From: Mucilaginibacter frigoritolerans
GTDB lineage: Bacteria; Bacteroidota; Bacteroidia; Sphingobacteriales; Sphingobacteriaceae
Assembly (NCBI RefSeq): GCF_007830615.1
Contig: NZ_VLLI01000001.1
Location: 372,001-436,000 of the forward strand
DNA length: 64,000 bases
Reading direction: 5' to 3'
The position numbers and the translations under genes were made by a program. Under the pieces are notes generated by a model. It did no database searches and was not told the DNA's origin. It saw only the letters and a program-made list of their open reading frames with translations. The first letter of the stretch is position 1. Each line of letters opens with the position of its first letter. Of the stretch, positions 29,611 through 39,404 are shown in pieces.

Positions 29611-30729
29611 ATGAAAGTATTACATATTTTTAATGAAATTAAGTTTTCTGGTGCTGAAATTATGTATTCGAACGCAGCACCATTATTCAGGGATAAAGGA
29701 TATGAGTTAGTTGCGATAAGCACTGGAGAAAGTGTGGGCGATTTTGCCAAACAATTTGAAGCTACAGGTATTCCCGTTTTTCACCGACCATTTAAAAGAG
29801 ACAGTAAGAATCCATTTTATATTTTCAATTATCTGAAACGCATTATCCAGTTTATAAAAGATAATGATATTAATATCATCCACATTCATCGGTCAAACGT
29901 CTTTTGGTATTTTTCACTGTGCGGGTATTTAACCGGAAAGAAAACCATTATGACTTTTCACAATGTTTTTAAATCAAGAAGCATCTCGTGGATTAAGCAT
30001 TACCTACTGCGTTTAACAGCTAAAAAATGGTTTCATTTAACTTTTCAAACTATTGGTGAAAGCGTTTACCTAAATGAGCTGAACTATTATAAAAACACTA
30101 CTGTTCAGGTAAATAATTGGTTTGATTCAAACAGGTTTTATCCATTAACGAATTCCAACGAAAAGCTTTTAATAAAAGAGAAGCTGAATATCGATAATGA
30201 TGCATTTATAATAATATCTACAGGTAGCTGCAGTACTATTAAGAATCATTCGGATATTATCTGGGCATTATCCATACTGGTAAAAAAAATGCACATTGTA
30301 TATATTCATTTAGGTACAGGTAATTTGGAAGGCCAAGAGAAAGCATTAGCTACTGAACTGGGGGTAGCTAAAGAAGTACTTTTTTTTAATAACAAAACAA
30401 ATGTACGCGACTATTTAGTTGCATCAGATGTTTTTGTGATGACCTCTAAATTTGAAGGCCTTAGTATTGCGTCTATTGAAGCAATGGCTTGCCAATTGCC
30501 TTCTGTTTTATATAACAGCCCAGGTTTAAGAGACCTGATCAAAAATAATGACTATGGGTTATTAATTGCCCCCCGTTATAACATTTTGGCAGAAAGTATT
30601 TTTAATATTTGGCAAAATCCTGAGCTGGCAAAACAACGAGCTTTAAATGCATTAAACAATGTGAATTTAAATTATTCGATGGAGGCTTCTGTGAATAAAA
30701 TATCTATGATTTATAACGGCAATTTATAA
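29611..30729 (+). CDS. Glycosyltransferase family 4
   Basis: 372 aa with a GT-B layout. The N-terminal acceptor domain begins KVLHIFNEIKFSGAEIMY; the C-terminal GT4 block has SKFEGLSIASIEAMACQLP (about 278-296) with the E-x7-E nucleotide-sugar motif. It retains anomeric configuration by family rule. Its stop codon touches the ATG of the polymerase gene that follows. Donor sugar unknown. Confidence 0.9.
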   Translation: MKVLHIFNEIKFSGAEIMYSNAAPLFRDKGYELVAISTGESVGDFAKQFEATGIPVFHRPFKRDSKNPFYIFNYLKRIIQFIKDNDINIIHIHRSNVFWYFSLCGYLTGKKTIMTFHNVFKSRSISWIKHYLLRLTAKKWFHLTFQTIGESVYLNELNYYKNTTVQVNNWFDSNRFYPLTNSNEKLLIKEKLNIDNDAFIIISTGSCSTIKNHSDIIWALSILVKKMHIVYIHLGTGNLEGQEKALATELGVAKEVLFFNNKTNVRDYLVASDVFVMTSKFEGLSIASIEAMACQLPSVLYNSPGLRDLIKNNDYGLLIAPRYNILAESIFNIWQNPELAKQRALNALNNVNLNYSMEASVNKISMIYNGNL

Positions 30730-31959
30730 ATGAAGTATAAGAAACTAATATTTTATTTGCTGATTTTTATTGCAATAGGAGATACTTTGTCAAATATTGG
30801 CAACGCCGGTTTTAATGATGAGTCCTTTACTCCATTATCGTTTATTGTAAAATATTTAGCATTATCAATAATAATATATTTTAGTAGTAAAAGTAATTGG
30901 AATGAGGATATACCTACTATTATATCGCTATTGTTAAAATTATTTTTAGTTTGGAATATATTTACAATTATTCGCGGTGCATTTTTTGCAATTGATTACT
31001 GGGATTGGAAGTTTTTGTTGCTTTCTTCTCTGCTCTTTTTTCTTATTCCAATGGCCTTTTTCTTGGGGAATAATTTTTATTTGGTCAGGTTAATATTAAA
31101 ATACATTTTAAAGTATTTTTTCACTTTTGGTTTTTTGATAATTCCGCTGGCTATAGTAACTAATCGTGAGCTTTATTCGCGTTTAATGATTCCTATCAGT
31201 GTTTTTATTCTTTTAATTCCTTATTTAAAACCCAAGTGGCGTAAACTGATTTTGTTTATAGCTGTTGTTTCAATATTAATTGTTATTGATTTTAGATCAA
31301 ATATTATAAAAACTTCAATTTCTTTACTCATTTTATCGCTCTATTATTTTCGAAGGTATGTGCTACAATCATGGATAAAGGTTATTCACATACTTATATT
31401 TGCCTTGCCTCTTTTAATTCTTTATCTAGGTGTTAGTGGGCAATACAACATATTTGTAGAAACGTCTCAAAATAATAGCTATACTATAAAGGCCCAAAAG
31501 GGTGATTTAGGAAATGAAGATTTAGCAGCAGATACACGGACTTTTTTATATGTAGAAGTGTTGACGTCGCTTGCTAAAAATGGCACCTTATTAATGGGTG
31601 AGGGAGCATCAGGAAAATATAAAACAGATTATTTCGACACATTTGCCGATCATAGAGGGCGTTACGGTTCGGAGGTAGGCTTTCTAAATGTACTTCTTTA
31701 CTCTGGAATTATTGGCGTGGTTATTTATTTCTTAATTTTGTTTTTTGCCTCTTATTTTGCCATCAATAATTCCAATAATTTTCTTTGTAAAATGCTTGGC
31801 CTATTAATTGCAGGAAGATGGCTACTGTTTTTCATAGAAGAATTTACAAGCTTTGATCTGAATACACTTTTTACATGGTTGGTAATAGGTTTAGTATGTA
31901 CAAGAGAATTTAGAATGATGAACGAAAGAGATATGAAATTATTTTTTAATGTTTTGTAA
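30730..31959 (+). CDS. Wzy-like polysaccharide polymerase
   Basis: 409 aa with about ten to eleven membrane helices and a larger polar loop near residues 240-310 (QYNIFVETSQNNSY through DTRTFLYVEVL). This arrangement, late helices included, fits O-antigen/capsule polymerases of the Wzy/WaaL superfamily, which are diverse in sequence. Being the only such protein in a locus with Wzx and a Wzc-like co-polymerase, it is the best polymerase candidate. It abuts the GT4 gene with no gap. Confidence 0.72.
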   Translation: MKYKKLIFYLLIFIAIGDTLSNIGNAGFNDESFTPLSFIVKYLALSIIIYFSSKSNWNEDIPTIISLLLKLFLVWNIFTIIRGAFFAIDYWDWKFLLLSSLLFFLIPMAFFLGNNFYLVRLILKYILKYFFTFGFLIIPLAIVTNRELYSRLMIPISVFILLIPYLKPKWRKLILFIAVVSILIVIDFRSNIIKTSISLLILSLYYFRRYVLQSWIKVIHILIFALPLLILYLGVSGQYNIFVETSQNNSYTIKAQKGDLGNEDLAADTRTFLYVEVLTSLAKNGTLLMGEGASGKYKTDYFDTFADHRGRYGSEVGFLNVLLYSGIIGVVIYFLILFFASYFAINNSNNFLCKMLGLLIAGRWLLFFIEEFTSFDLNTLFTWLVIGLVCTREFRMMNERDMKLFFNVL

Positions 31960-31973
31960 CAAACAAAAGCAAA

Positions 31974-32864
31974 ATGATCTTTATCGTAATACCTGTTTTT
32001 AATAGAAAAGAATATACACGTGAATGTATTTACTCTTTACTTAAACAGCGTACAACGGCCTTTAAAATTATTGTTGTTGACCATGGTTCTGTAGATGGAA
32101 CATCTGAAATGATTATAAACGAATTTCCATCAGTTGTATTATTGTCAGGCGATAATAGTCTATGGTGGACAGGAGCAACTAATATTGGGGTTACTGAAGC
32201 GCTTAAACTATCAACATCAGGCAGTGATCTTGTGCTTACTCTTAATAATGATTTAGTGGTTAATCCCGATTATTTGGAGCAACTTTTGTTAGTATATGAG
32301 CAAAATAAACCCTGTTTAGTAGGTTCTACATCCGTTTATTTTGATGATAACGAAAGAATCCAGTTTGCAGGCATATCCTGGAATTCTTATTTGGCAAAGT
32401 TTAAAAGTAACCCTGTAAATAATCGTCAGTATTCATCAATTGTAAATCAAGTAAGTTACTTGCCAACGGATTTATTAACAGGAAGAGGAACATTAATACC
32501 AATTAGTGCATTTAAAGAAGTAGGGTTATATGATGAAGAAAAATTCCCTCATTATGCTGCTGACGAGGATTTCTCTTTAAGTTGCAAAAGGAAAGGGTAT
32601 AAATTATTGGTTTCGGTTAGCGCATGCGTTAAAAGTCATGTTAGAGATACTGGTATTAACTTTAAACATAATAAATTAAGTTTCCGCCAGTTTTTTAAAA
32701 CATTATATTCTATTAAATCAGCCAATAATCTCTCCATTAGATATAAGTGGGCAAAAAAAAACTCTCCTATTCCTTACTTTTATTTTCTTATGGATGTTTT
32801 ACGGATATTTGGCTCCTATTCCAGAAGTTTATTGGATAGCAGGTTTGGTAAAAGTTATAACTAA
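31974..32864 (+). CDS. Glycosyltransferase family 2
   Basis: 296 aa, GT-A fold: VIPVFNRKEYTRECIYSLLK at the start, VDHGSVDGTSEMI near 38-50 and LTLNNDLVVNPDYL near 88-101 holding the acidic metal site. DEDFSLSCKRKG near 195 is the likely catalytic acidic region. The WWTGATNIGV element recalls rhamnosyltransferase-type GT2 proteins, in keeping with rfbA/rfbD nearby, but donor specificity is inference. Confidence 0.9.
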   Translation: MIFIVIPVFNRKEYTRECIYSLLKQRTTAFKIIVVDHGSVDGTSEMIINEFPSVVLLSGDNSLWWTGATNIGVTEALKLSTSGSDLVLTLNNDLVVNPDYLEQLLLVYEQNKPCLVGSTSVYFDDNERIQFAGISWNSYLAKFKSNPVNNRQYSSIVNQVSYLPTDLLTGRGTLIPISAFKEVGLYDEEKFPHYAADEDFSLSCKRKGYKLLVSVSACVKSHVRDTGINFKHNKLSFRQFFKTLYSIKSANNLSIRYKWAKKNSPIPYFYFLMDVLRIFGSYSRSLLDSRFGKSYN

Positions 32865-32879
32865 TAAAAGCAATGTTAA

Positions 32880-33812
32880 ATGACTACTAAATTAGCACCA
32901 ATTGTAATATTTACATATAAGCGGCTTGACACGTTAAAAAGTTCAATAAATTCATTGAGAAAATGCAAATTATCTTTGGATAGTGAGTTGTTTATATTTT
33001 CAGACGGGCCTAAAAATGAATCGGATATTTTTTTAATTAACGATGTTCGTGATTACGTGAAAAGTATAACGGGATTTAAAAGTGTAGAATTGTTTTTTTC
33101 TGAAAAAAATAAAGGTCTGGCTACTTCTATTATAGGTGGAGTATCAGCCATATTTGAAAAACATGATACCGTTATTGTGCTGGAGGATGATTTGGTGTTT
33201 TCACCTGGATTTCTGGTGTTTATGAATGAAGCCCTAAATAAATATGCTAATACTCAAAATGCATTTTCCGTTTCGGGTTATTCATTTAATTTAAAAAATA
33301 AAGGGCAAACTAAAGAAGATGCTTACTTTTTAAGTAGAGGATGGTCTTGGGGATGGGCAACATGGAAAGACCGGTGGTTGAGCGTAGATTGGGATGTGAA
33401 ATCTTACGAAGATTTTAAAGCAAACAAAATACTGCAGAAATCTTTTAATAGGGGCGGTAGTGATCTCTCATCTATGCTACAAAAACAAATGAATAAAAAA
33501 ATTGATTCATGGGCAATACGCTGGTTTTATCATCAATTTCGGGTTCAGGGACTTACCTTATATCCAGTCTACTCGCAAGTACTGAATATAGGTTTTGACG
33601 ACATGGCTACGCATACAACTGGTTCAGCTTCGCGATACTTACCCAAAATGGATAAGGATTTAAAAGAGGAATTTATTTTGCCGGGAAAAGTGGAAGTTAA
33701 TAAACAGTTCCAAAAATATTTTCAACGCAAAATGGGTATTGGTTCACGACTGAAATCGAAGATTGCTACTTTTTTAATTTACATTTTGAGGTACTTGAAA
33801 CTTAAAAAATGA
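32880..33812 (+). CDS. Glycosyltransferase, GT-A type
   Basis: 310 aa. PIVIFTYKRLDTLKSSINSL opens a GT-A domain and VIVLEDDLVFSPGFLVFMNE (about 100-119) carries the EDD metal-binding acidic cluster. SRGWSWGWATWKDRW (about 155-169) is a conserved aromatic block of this group, related in layout to the GNT-I-like/GT2-like transferases common in Bacteroidota surface-glycan loci. Its stop overlaps the next ATG by 4 bp (ATGA). Confidence 0.8.
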   Translation: MTTKLAPIVIFTYKRLDTLKSSINSLRKCKLSLDSELFIFSDGPKNESDIFLINDVRDYVKSITGFKSVELFFSEKNKGLATSIIGGVSAIFEKHDTVIVLEDDLVFSPGFLVFMNEALNKYANTQNAFSVSGYSFNLKNKGQTKEDAYFLSRGWSWGWATWKDRWLSVDWDVKSYEDFKANKILQKSFNRGGSDLSSMLQKQMNKKIDSWAIRWFYHQFRVQGLTLYPVYSQVLNIGFDDMATHTTGSASRYLPKMDKDLKEEFILPGKVEVNKQFQKYFQRKMGIGSRLKSKIATFLIYILRYLKLKK

Positions 33813-34357
33813 TTATGGGTAGTTTATTCAGAAAAATCAGGGATATTTATTTAGTTAAAGTCAAGTGGAGAACATATTCTATTGGGAAGAATTTTCATGC
33901 TGGGAGGAATGTCTTTTTATGGGGGAAAAACGGAATAATTATTGGCGACAATTGTTACATTGGCAAATATTCTGTGATTGAAAGCAGCGTAAAAATAGGC
34001 GATGATGTATTGATGGCAAATTTTGTTGCTATTGTTGGAAGATATGATCATCATTATCAACAGATAGGATGTTCAACAAGGATGGCATCGGCAATAAGAG
34101 ATAATGACTATAATTGGTTAGGAAAGGATACTTTTACCACTATTGAGAATGACGTTTGGATTGGTTTTGGAGCAATAATTTTAGGCGGTATTAACATTGG
34201 TACGGGTAGCATTATAGCTGCAGGCTCGGTAGTTACAAAAGATGTAGCCCCTTATTCAATATATGCTGGTAACCCGGCAAAAAAAATAAAAAACCGTTTT
34301 GAAAATCAGGAAGACTTGAAACGGCATATAGAAATTTATAAAAAAAATAAAATATAG
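33809..34357 (+). CDS. Hexapeptide O-acetyltransferase (WcaF/CysE-like)
   Basis: 182 aa, left-handed beta-helix family. Central repeats (IIIGDNCYIGKYSVIESSVK) and the C-terminal ENDVWIGFGAIILGGINIGT and AAGSVVTKDVAPYSIYAGNP blocks are typical of colanic-acid-type acetyltransferases. The start overlaps the previous stop by 4 bp, so it is coupled to the GT-A gene and probably modifies the sugar that enzyme adds or one near it. Confidence 0.87.
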   Translation: MIMGSLFRKIRDIYLVKVKWRTYSIGKNFHAGRNVFLWGKNGIIIGDNCYIGKYSVIESSVKIGDDVLMANFVAIVGRYDHHYQQIGCSTRMASAIRDNDYNWLGKDTFTTIENDVWIGFGAIILGGINIGTGSIIAAGSVVTKDVAPYSIYAGNPAKKIKNRFENQEDLKRHIEIYKKNKI

Positions 34358-34399
34358 AGTTATTAGTTTTTAACAGGTAGCTTAATACAGCCATAATTA

Positions 34400-35158
34400 A
34401 TGGGTTCACAGACTAAAATAACTAATAACTATAAGGAAATAACCTGTTTAGGTTACAATATTTTTGTTGATGACCTAAGCGTAATTCCGCTTGATAAAAA
34501 AATAGTATTAAATACGATTAATCAATACTCGTATTGCATTGCTGAAAAAGATGGAGAATTTAGGGATGCCCTTGCCCAATCAGACATCTTACTCCCTGAT
34601 GGCGTTGGCATTGTATTAGCCGTAAAATTATTTACAGGTATTAAAATAAAGAAAATAGCTGGGGCCACAGCACACAAACATTTATTATCAGAATTAAATA
34701 AAAAAAGTGGAAGATGTTTCTATCTGGGGTCTTCATTGAATACACTAAATAAAATAGAAGAAAGACTAGCAACAGAGCATCCAAATATAACGGCGAAATT
34801 TTACTCGCCACCATATAAACCAAAGTTTAACGAAAAGGATAACGAACTTATACTAGATATTATAAACTCTTTTAAACCAGATGTGCTGTTTGTAGGCATG
34901 ACAGCACCTAAACAAGAGAAATGGGCATATGAGTTTAAAAATAAATTGGATGTTAATGTAATTTGCTCAATAGGTGCTGTATTTGATTTTTATGCCGGTA
35001 CGGTAAAAAGACCGAGGAAATTCTGGATCAGGTTAGGGTTGGAGTGGTTTATTCGGTTATTAAAAGAGCCTAAAAGAATGAGCAAAAGGTATTTACGTTA
35101 TGGTCCATTTTTTATTTATATGATTTTGAAAAAATATTACCAGATAAAGTCCTCATAA
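34400..35158 (+). CDS. WecG/TagA/CpsF-family glycosyltransferase
   Basis: 252 aa. DILLPDGVGIVLAVKL (about residues 54-69), containing the catalytic aspartate region of TagA, and LFVGMTAPKQEKWAYEF (about 164-180) are diagnostic of GT26. E. coli WecG transfers ManNAcA and TagA ManNAc to lipid-linked acceptors. With the WecC/TviB-like dehydrogenase at 16743, a ManNAcA-type residue is plausible, although no wecB-like epimerase is seen in the window. Last intact gene of the main locus. Confidence 0.9.
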   Translation: MGSQTKITNNYKEITCLGYNIFVDDLSVIPLDKKIVLNTINQYSYCIAEKDGEFRDALAQSDILLPDGVGIVLAVKLFTGIKIKKIAGATAHKHLLSELNKKSGRCFYLGSSLNTLNKIEERLATEHPNITAKFYSPPYKPKFNEKDNELILDIINSFKPDVLFVGMTAPKQEKWAYEFKNKLDVNVICSIGAVFDFYAGTVKRPRKFWIRLGLEWFIRLLKEPKRMSKRYLRYGPFFIYMILKKYYQIKSS

Positions 35159-35181
35159 TATACTTAAATGGCGATGCAATA

Positions 35182-35355
35182 TTGAGACAGAAACAACACT
35201 ATAGATATTTTCAGATTTATAGCAGCTTTTTTATCATATTACTGCATGTTCAATGTGGCCATGCTAATGAAAATATTGTAAGCATAGTTCGTTTGCTTGG
35301 CAGGTGGGGCGTACCATTTTTTATGACTAGTGTTACCTTTATGAAAAAAGTTTAA
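35182..35355 (+). pseudogene. Remnant of an acyltransferase-3 gene
   Basis: Two frames must be joined to read an acyltransferase-3 N terminus: NNTIDIFRFIAAF in one frame (from 35192), then FFIILLHVQCGHANENIVSI and RLLGRWGVPFF in the other, with the shift in the T-run near 35226-35232. The reading ends at a TAA after MKKV, and the remaining membrane helices are absent. So it is both frameshifted and truncated. It is the only recognisable content of the 314-bp gap after the wecG-like gene apart from the terminator at 35420-35455. Confidence 0.75.
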
Positions 35356-35419
35356 GACGGTCTGAATTTAGCGCGTGTAAAGACAGGAAAATGCATTAAA
35401 CTGGGGCCGGAGTAGACTA

Positions 35420-35455
35420 CATAAATGCCGTTCTGTTTTTAGAATGGCATTTATG
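35420..35455. terminator. Bidirectional terminator between convergent genes
   Basis: A 15-bp stem (35420-35434 with 35441-35455, one G-U, loop GTTTTT) built on ATAAATGCC/GGCATTTAT. It sits between the rightward polysaccharide locus and the leftward hydrolase gene, 17 bp from the latter's stop. T-rich sequence follows on the plus strand. Confidence 0.75.
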
Positions 35456-35472
35456 CAGTTAGTTTATTTTTA

Positions 35473-36921
35473 TTATTGACGAGGTAGTGTGACTAAGGTA
35501 GCACTGCCCGCAGGAATATTTATATTAAATGAGCCATGCTGAGGAAGGATCGTCTCTTCCGATTTTGCTTTCCATACCCCCAGACGGTTAATAGATGAAC
35601 CACCCATGGTTATAGAATCTTTACTTGATACAGAAGGAGCCAGTAATTGTATTACCTTTCCAGTTCCATAACTTGATTTGGTAGCAATGTTGATAGTAGC
35701 ACTGTTGTAAGGGTCTTTGTTAAGCAGCGTTAAAAATATTGTTTGATTTTTACCCAGCACAGCATAAGCTTTTATTGCTGTATTGGATGAGTTCGATTTA
35801 ATAGGAAGCAATTGCCCCTGACTTGCAAGGTGAAAGAATAGCATACCATAGTAAAGCGGTTGAGGCTCTATAACTTTACCTTTGTTAACAGAAATAGGGG
35901 TAAAGCCTCTTCCTCCACCATGAAAATTTATCCCCTGGGCATTATTTTGTGCTACTGTGAACATAAAATCGATGCCCCATAAGGCTGAAGCAAACCTGTC
36001 CGCAACTCCGGAGCCCTCATCAGCATAATTATTACATTCAGATATTCTGTACTTCACATTTTTAATTCTTGATAAAGAATCTACAAAATGTGATTTGTTG
36101 TATGCTGTAATAACGGCATTATTACCTAACAGTTGACCTACATTATTCTTAACATTATTTTCCCCAACCGGATAATCATGATAAGTAATAAAACTAACTC
36201 TATTATAAAATTTATTAATAAATGGGGCTATAAATAAGTCCGGATGAACCGAGGCCGGTCCGCATATTGGAACGTTTGGTGGTAGTTTGTTTTTTATTAT
36301 TGAAATATGCGGTGATAAATCATTATAATAATTTGCAAAATTACTTTTATACAAGCCTTCAGGTTCATTGCCAATTTCAAATGCTTTGATAACATCACTG
36401 CCTTTTCGCCACGCATAACTTACCTCATCATGAGTCCTCTCAGGAGTAGAATGAGGCAATTGTATCCCCAGGATAACTTTCCATCCAATTGGCCTGACAA
36501 AAGCAAATACAGAGTCCAAATCAGAAGTTGCTATAGAATCTGTAAGATAATAGTTGCTGCCTTTTGACATTATAGCATTACGCTCATGATTACCCCATGG
36601 AACGAAATTTCCATAATATCCATTTAATCTTAAAACACCATTTCCCAAACCGGCCATCAAGTTTTTAAATTTTACATGATTTGATCGGAAATAAACACTA
36701 TCTGTTAAAGAAGTAATCTCATAACTCAAACCTAAAAAATCATTTGGTATCTGAATTCCCGGATGCAAATCATCAATTTTGATATTAATATTTAATGATT
36801 GGTTTTTATTAACCCCTTCATCATAGTGTTTTTTTACTGGTTTTTTAGAAAGATAGATGGTAAAAGAACACAATCCAATGAGTATTAATGCCAATAATGA
36901 TTTTACTGTAAGTGATTTCAT
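35473..36921 (-). CDS. GH79-like glycoside hydrolase (beta-glucuronidase/heparanase type)
   Basis: 482 aa. An N-terminal signal anchor (about residues 7-25) suggests export. The (beta/alpha)8 domain has the acid/base in FEIGNEPE (E186) and the likely nucleophile in YRISECNNY (E295); spacing and surrounding residues fit clan GH-A family 79. A C-terminal beta-domain with LTLLNKDPYNSATINI follows. GH79 enzymes hydrolyse uronic-acid linkages, so it might trim an acidic surface polysaccharide, perhaps this one; that link is inference from proximity. It is transcribed opposite to its neighbours. A 7-bp inverted repeat, TTATTGT-AA-ACAATAA (36967-36982), lies upstream. Confidence 0.65.
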   Translation of the reverse strand: MKSLTVKSLLALILIGLCSFTIYLSKKPVKKHYDEGVNKNQSLNINIKIDDLHPGIQIPNDFLGLSYEITSLTDSVYFRSNHVKFKNLMAGLGNGVLRLNGYYGNFVPWGNHERNAIMSKGSNYYLTDSIATSDLDSVFAFVRPIGWKVILGIQLPHSTPERTHDEVSYAWRKGSDVIKAFEIGNEPEGLYKSNFANYYNDLSPHISIIKNKLPPNVPICGPASVHPDLFIAPFINKFYNRVSFITYHDYPVGENNVKNNVGQLLGNNAVITAYNKSHFVDSLSRIKNVKYRISECNNYADEGSGVADRFASALWGIDFMFTVAQNNAQGINFHGGGRGFTPISVNKGKVIEPQPLYYGMLFFHLASQGQLLPIKSNSSNTAIKAYAVLGKNQTIFLTLLNKDPYNSATINIATKSSYGTGKVIQLLAPSVSSKDSITMGGSSINRLGVWKAKSEETILPQHGSFNINIPAGSATLVTLPRQ

Positions 36922-37160
36922 AAGAAATTAGATTATTAAAGTATGAACGTAACAAATAACCTGTTGTTATTGTAAACAATAATATAATGAGAGTAATAAT
37001 TGCAATTAAACTGTTATATAAGTTCTAAATTCGTTATTTGTTTTTAATAATGTGTGCACATTAGAAAGAATTAATATCGAGCATTTTTTATTAAATTAAT
37101 AATTAATAGAGCCATTTGATAAAAAGTAAATGGTATACATTATGATTTTTGAATAATGCT

Positions 37161-37168
37161 TATATTTG
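37161..37168 (+). promoter_or_regulatory. Putative -7 promoter box of gmd
   Basis: TATATTTG matches the consensus TAnnTTTG, 37 bp before the gmd ATG. No convincing -33 box is seen at the right distance. The rest of the 284-bp divergent gap (36922-37205) is AT-rich and shows no gene. Confidence 0.4.
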
Positions 37169-37205
37169 ACATCTTACATCATTTATAAGTCAAAAAAAGC
37201 TATCT

Positions 37206-38321
37206 ATGAAAAAAATTGCTCTTTTAACAGGAATTACAGGCCAGGACGGCGCCTATTTAACTGAATTATTATTATCAAAAGGATATGAAGTACACGGCAT
37301 TAAACGCCGTAGTTCTTTATTCAACACCGACAGAATAGATCATTTATATCAGGATCCGCATGATGAGAATAAAAATTTAATTTTGCATTATGGTGATTTA
37401 AGTGACTCAACTAACCTTATAAGAATAATTCAACAAGTTCAGCCAGATGAAATTTATAATCTGGGAGCAATGTCTCACGTTAAGGTGAGTTTTGATACCC
37501 CTGAGTATACTGCCAATGCCGATGGTATTGGTACGTTAAGAATTCTGGAAGCAGTTAGACTATTAGGACTTGCTAAGAAAACAAAAATATATCAGGCTTC
37601 AACTTCTGAATTATATGGATTGGTTCAAGCTGTACCCCAATCTGAAACTACTCCATTCTATCCGCGCTCTCCTTATGCAGTGGCTAAGCTCTATGCTTAT
37701 TGGATAACCGTTAACTATCGCGAAGCATATGGAATATATGCTTGCAATGGGATTTTATTTAATCACGAAAGTCCGTTACGTGGTGAAACGTTTGTAACAA
37801 GGAAAATTACCAGGGCAACCGCTAAAATAGCAATGAACTTGCAAGAGAAATTGTATCTGGGCAACCTGGATGCTCAGCGTGATTGGGGACATGCTAAAGA
37901 TTATGTAGAAGCTATGTACCTGATTTTGCAACAAGAGGTAGCAGAAGATTACGTTATTGCTACTGGGGTAACTACCCGGGTTCGTGAATTTGTAAGGCTC
38001 GCTTTCGCTGAACTTGGAATTGAAGTTGGATTTAAAGGAGAGGGCATTAATGAAAAAGGATATGTAGTGAGTTGCTCTAATCCGGATTTTCAGGTAGAAA
38101 TAGGAAAAGAAGTAGTGGCTGTAGATGAAAAATACTTTAGACCTACTGAAGTTGAATTACTAATTGGAGATCCTACTAAATCAAAAACAAAACTAGGCTG
38201 GGAACCAAAATATGATTTACAGGGTTTGGTAAAAGAAATGGTTGCTGCTGATGTTGATTTATTTAGAAGAGAAAAACTTTTGAAAGACTCAGGTTATGCT
38301 ATTAAAAACCAGTTTGAATAA
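37206..38321 (+). CDS. gmd: GDP-mannose 4,6-dehydratase
   Basis: 371 aa, extended short-chain dehydrogenase. The NADP-binding [11 protein letters not shown] is at about residues 8-18 and the catalytic [10 protein letters not shown] (Tyr-x3-Lys) near 156-165, with STSELYG shortly before. It converts GDP-D-mannose to GDP-4-keto-6-deoxymannose, the first step to GDP-L-fucose. fcl follows 6 bp later, so both are cotranscribed. Mannose-activating genes are not in the window. Confidence 0.97.
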   Translation: MKKIALLTGITGQDGAYLTELLLSKGYEVHGIKRRSSLFNTDRIDHLYQDPHDENKNLILHYGDLSDSTNLIRIIQQVQPDEIYNLGAMSHVKVSFDTPEYTANADGIGTLRILEAVRLLGLAKKTKIYQASTSELYGLVQAVPQSETTPFYPRSPYAVAKLYAYWITVNYREAYGIYACNGILFNHESPLRGETFVTRKITRATAKIAMNLQEKLYLGNLDAQRDWGHAKDYVEAMYLILQQEVAEDYVIATGVTTRVREFVRLAFAELGIEVGFKGEGINEKGYVVSCSNPDFQVEIGKEVVAVDEKYFRPTEVELLIGDPTKSKTKLGWEPKYDLQGLVKEMVAADVDLFRREKLLKDSGYAIKNQFE

Positions 38322-38327
38322 TAGCTG

Positions 38328-39269
38328 ATGGAAAAAGAATCAAAAATCTACATTGCCGGTCATCGTGGGATGGTTGGGTCTGCCATACACCGCAAACTGA
38401 TAAAAGAAGGATATTCTAATTTTATTCTCCGTACTTCGGATACACTCGATTTGCGTGATCAACAACAGGTAGCTGAGTTTTTTAAACTCGAAAAGCCCGA
38501 TTATGTATTTTTGGCAGCAGCTAAAGTAGGAGGTATTGTAGCTAATAATACCTACCGTGCTGAGTTTTTGTATGACAATTTGCAGATTCAAAATAATGTT
38601 ATCCATAACTCCTATCTAAATGGTGTTAAAAAATTAATGTTTTTAGGGTCTAGCTGTATTTATCCTAAGATGGCTCCACAACCATTAAAAGAAGATTATT
38701 TGCTTACCGGTTTGCTTGAATCAACAAATGAGCCTTATGCCATTGCTAAAATCGCAGGTATAAAAATGTGTGATGCTTATAGGGCACAGTACGGCTGTAA
38801 TTATATTTCAGTTATGCCTACTAATCTTTACGGCTATAATGACAATTATCATCCCCAAAATTCACACGTATTACCTGCGCTTATTCGCCGTTTTCATGAG
38901 GCAAAAGAACAACAGCTACCAGAAGTAGTAATCTGGGGAACCGGCTCGCCTAAGAGGGAGTTTTTATTTGCTGATGACCTGGCCGAAGCATGCTATTATT
39001 TGATGCAAAATTATAACGAAGAAGGGCTGGTTAATGTAGGTACTGGCGAAGATTTATCAATAAAAGATTTGGCTTTATTAATAAAACGAATTGTTGGCTA
39101 TCATGGAGAAATTAAATTTGATACTTCCAAACCTGATGGCACTCCAAGAAAGTTAATGGATGTAACCAAAATTCATGAAAAAGGCTGGAAACATAAAATT
39201 GAATTAGAAGAAGGCATAAAATTGGCCTATAATGATTTTTTATCCAAAGAAAGCATTACTGCCAGATAA
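38328..39269 (+). CDS. fcl: GDP-L-fucose synthase
   Basis: 313 aa. [10 protein letters not shown] (about residues 11-20) binds [22 protein letters not shown] and the catalytic [14 protein letters not shown] (Tyr-x3-Lys) are diagnostic. It epimerises and reduces the Gmd product to GDP-L-fucose, the likely donor for the fucosyltransferase-like enzyme at 24431. A terminator follows 19 bp after the stop. Confidence 0.97.
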   Translation: MEKESKIYIAGHRGMVGSAIHRKLIKEGYSNFILRTSDTLDLRDQQQVAEFFKLEKPDYVFLAAAKVGGIVANNTYRAEFLYDNLQIQNNVIHNSYLNGVKKLMFLGSSCIYPKMAPQPLKEDYLLTGLLESTNEPYAIAKIAGIKMCDAYRAQYGCNYISVMPTNLYGYNDNYHPQNSHVLPALIRRFHEAKEQQLPEVVIWGTGSPKREFLFADDLAEACYYLMQNYNEEGLVNVGTGEDLSIKDLALLIKRIVGYHGEIKFDTSKPDGTPRKLMDVTKIHEKGWKHKIELEEGIKLAYNDFLSKESITAR

Positions 39270-39288
39270 AACATTTATACATAAAAGA

Positions 39289-39333
39289 GAGTTGTTGAGT
39301 AAGTGATTTTACCATTTACTCAACAACTCTTTT
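39289..39333 (+). terminator. Intrinsic terminator after fcl
   Basis: GAGTTGTTGAGTAA (39289-39302) pairs perfectly over 14 bp with 39316-39329, loop of 13 nt, then TTTT. Ends the gmd-fcl unit. Confidence 0.85.
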
Positions 39334-39404
39334 CATTACAAGGAAATTAATAAATAAAGATATTTACATGGTATGTTTGCCATTATCAAACAAACCTCAC
39401 ATCT

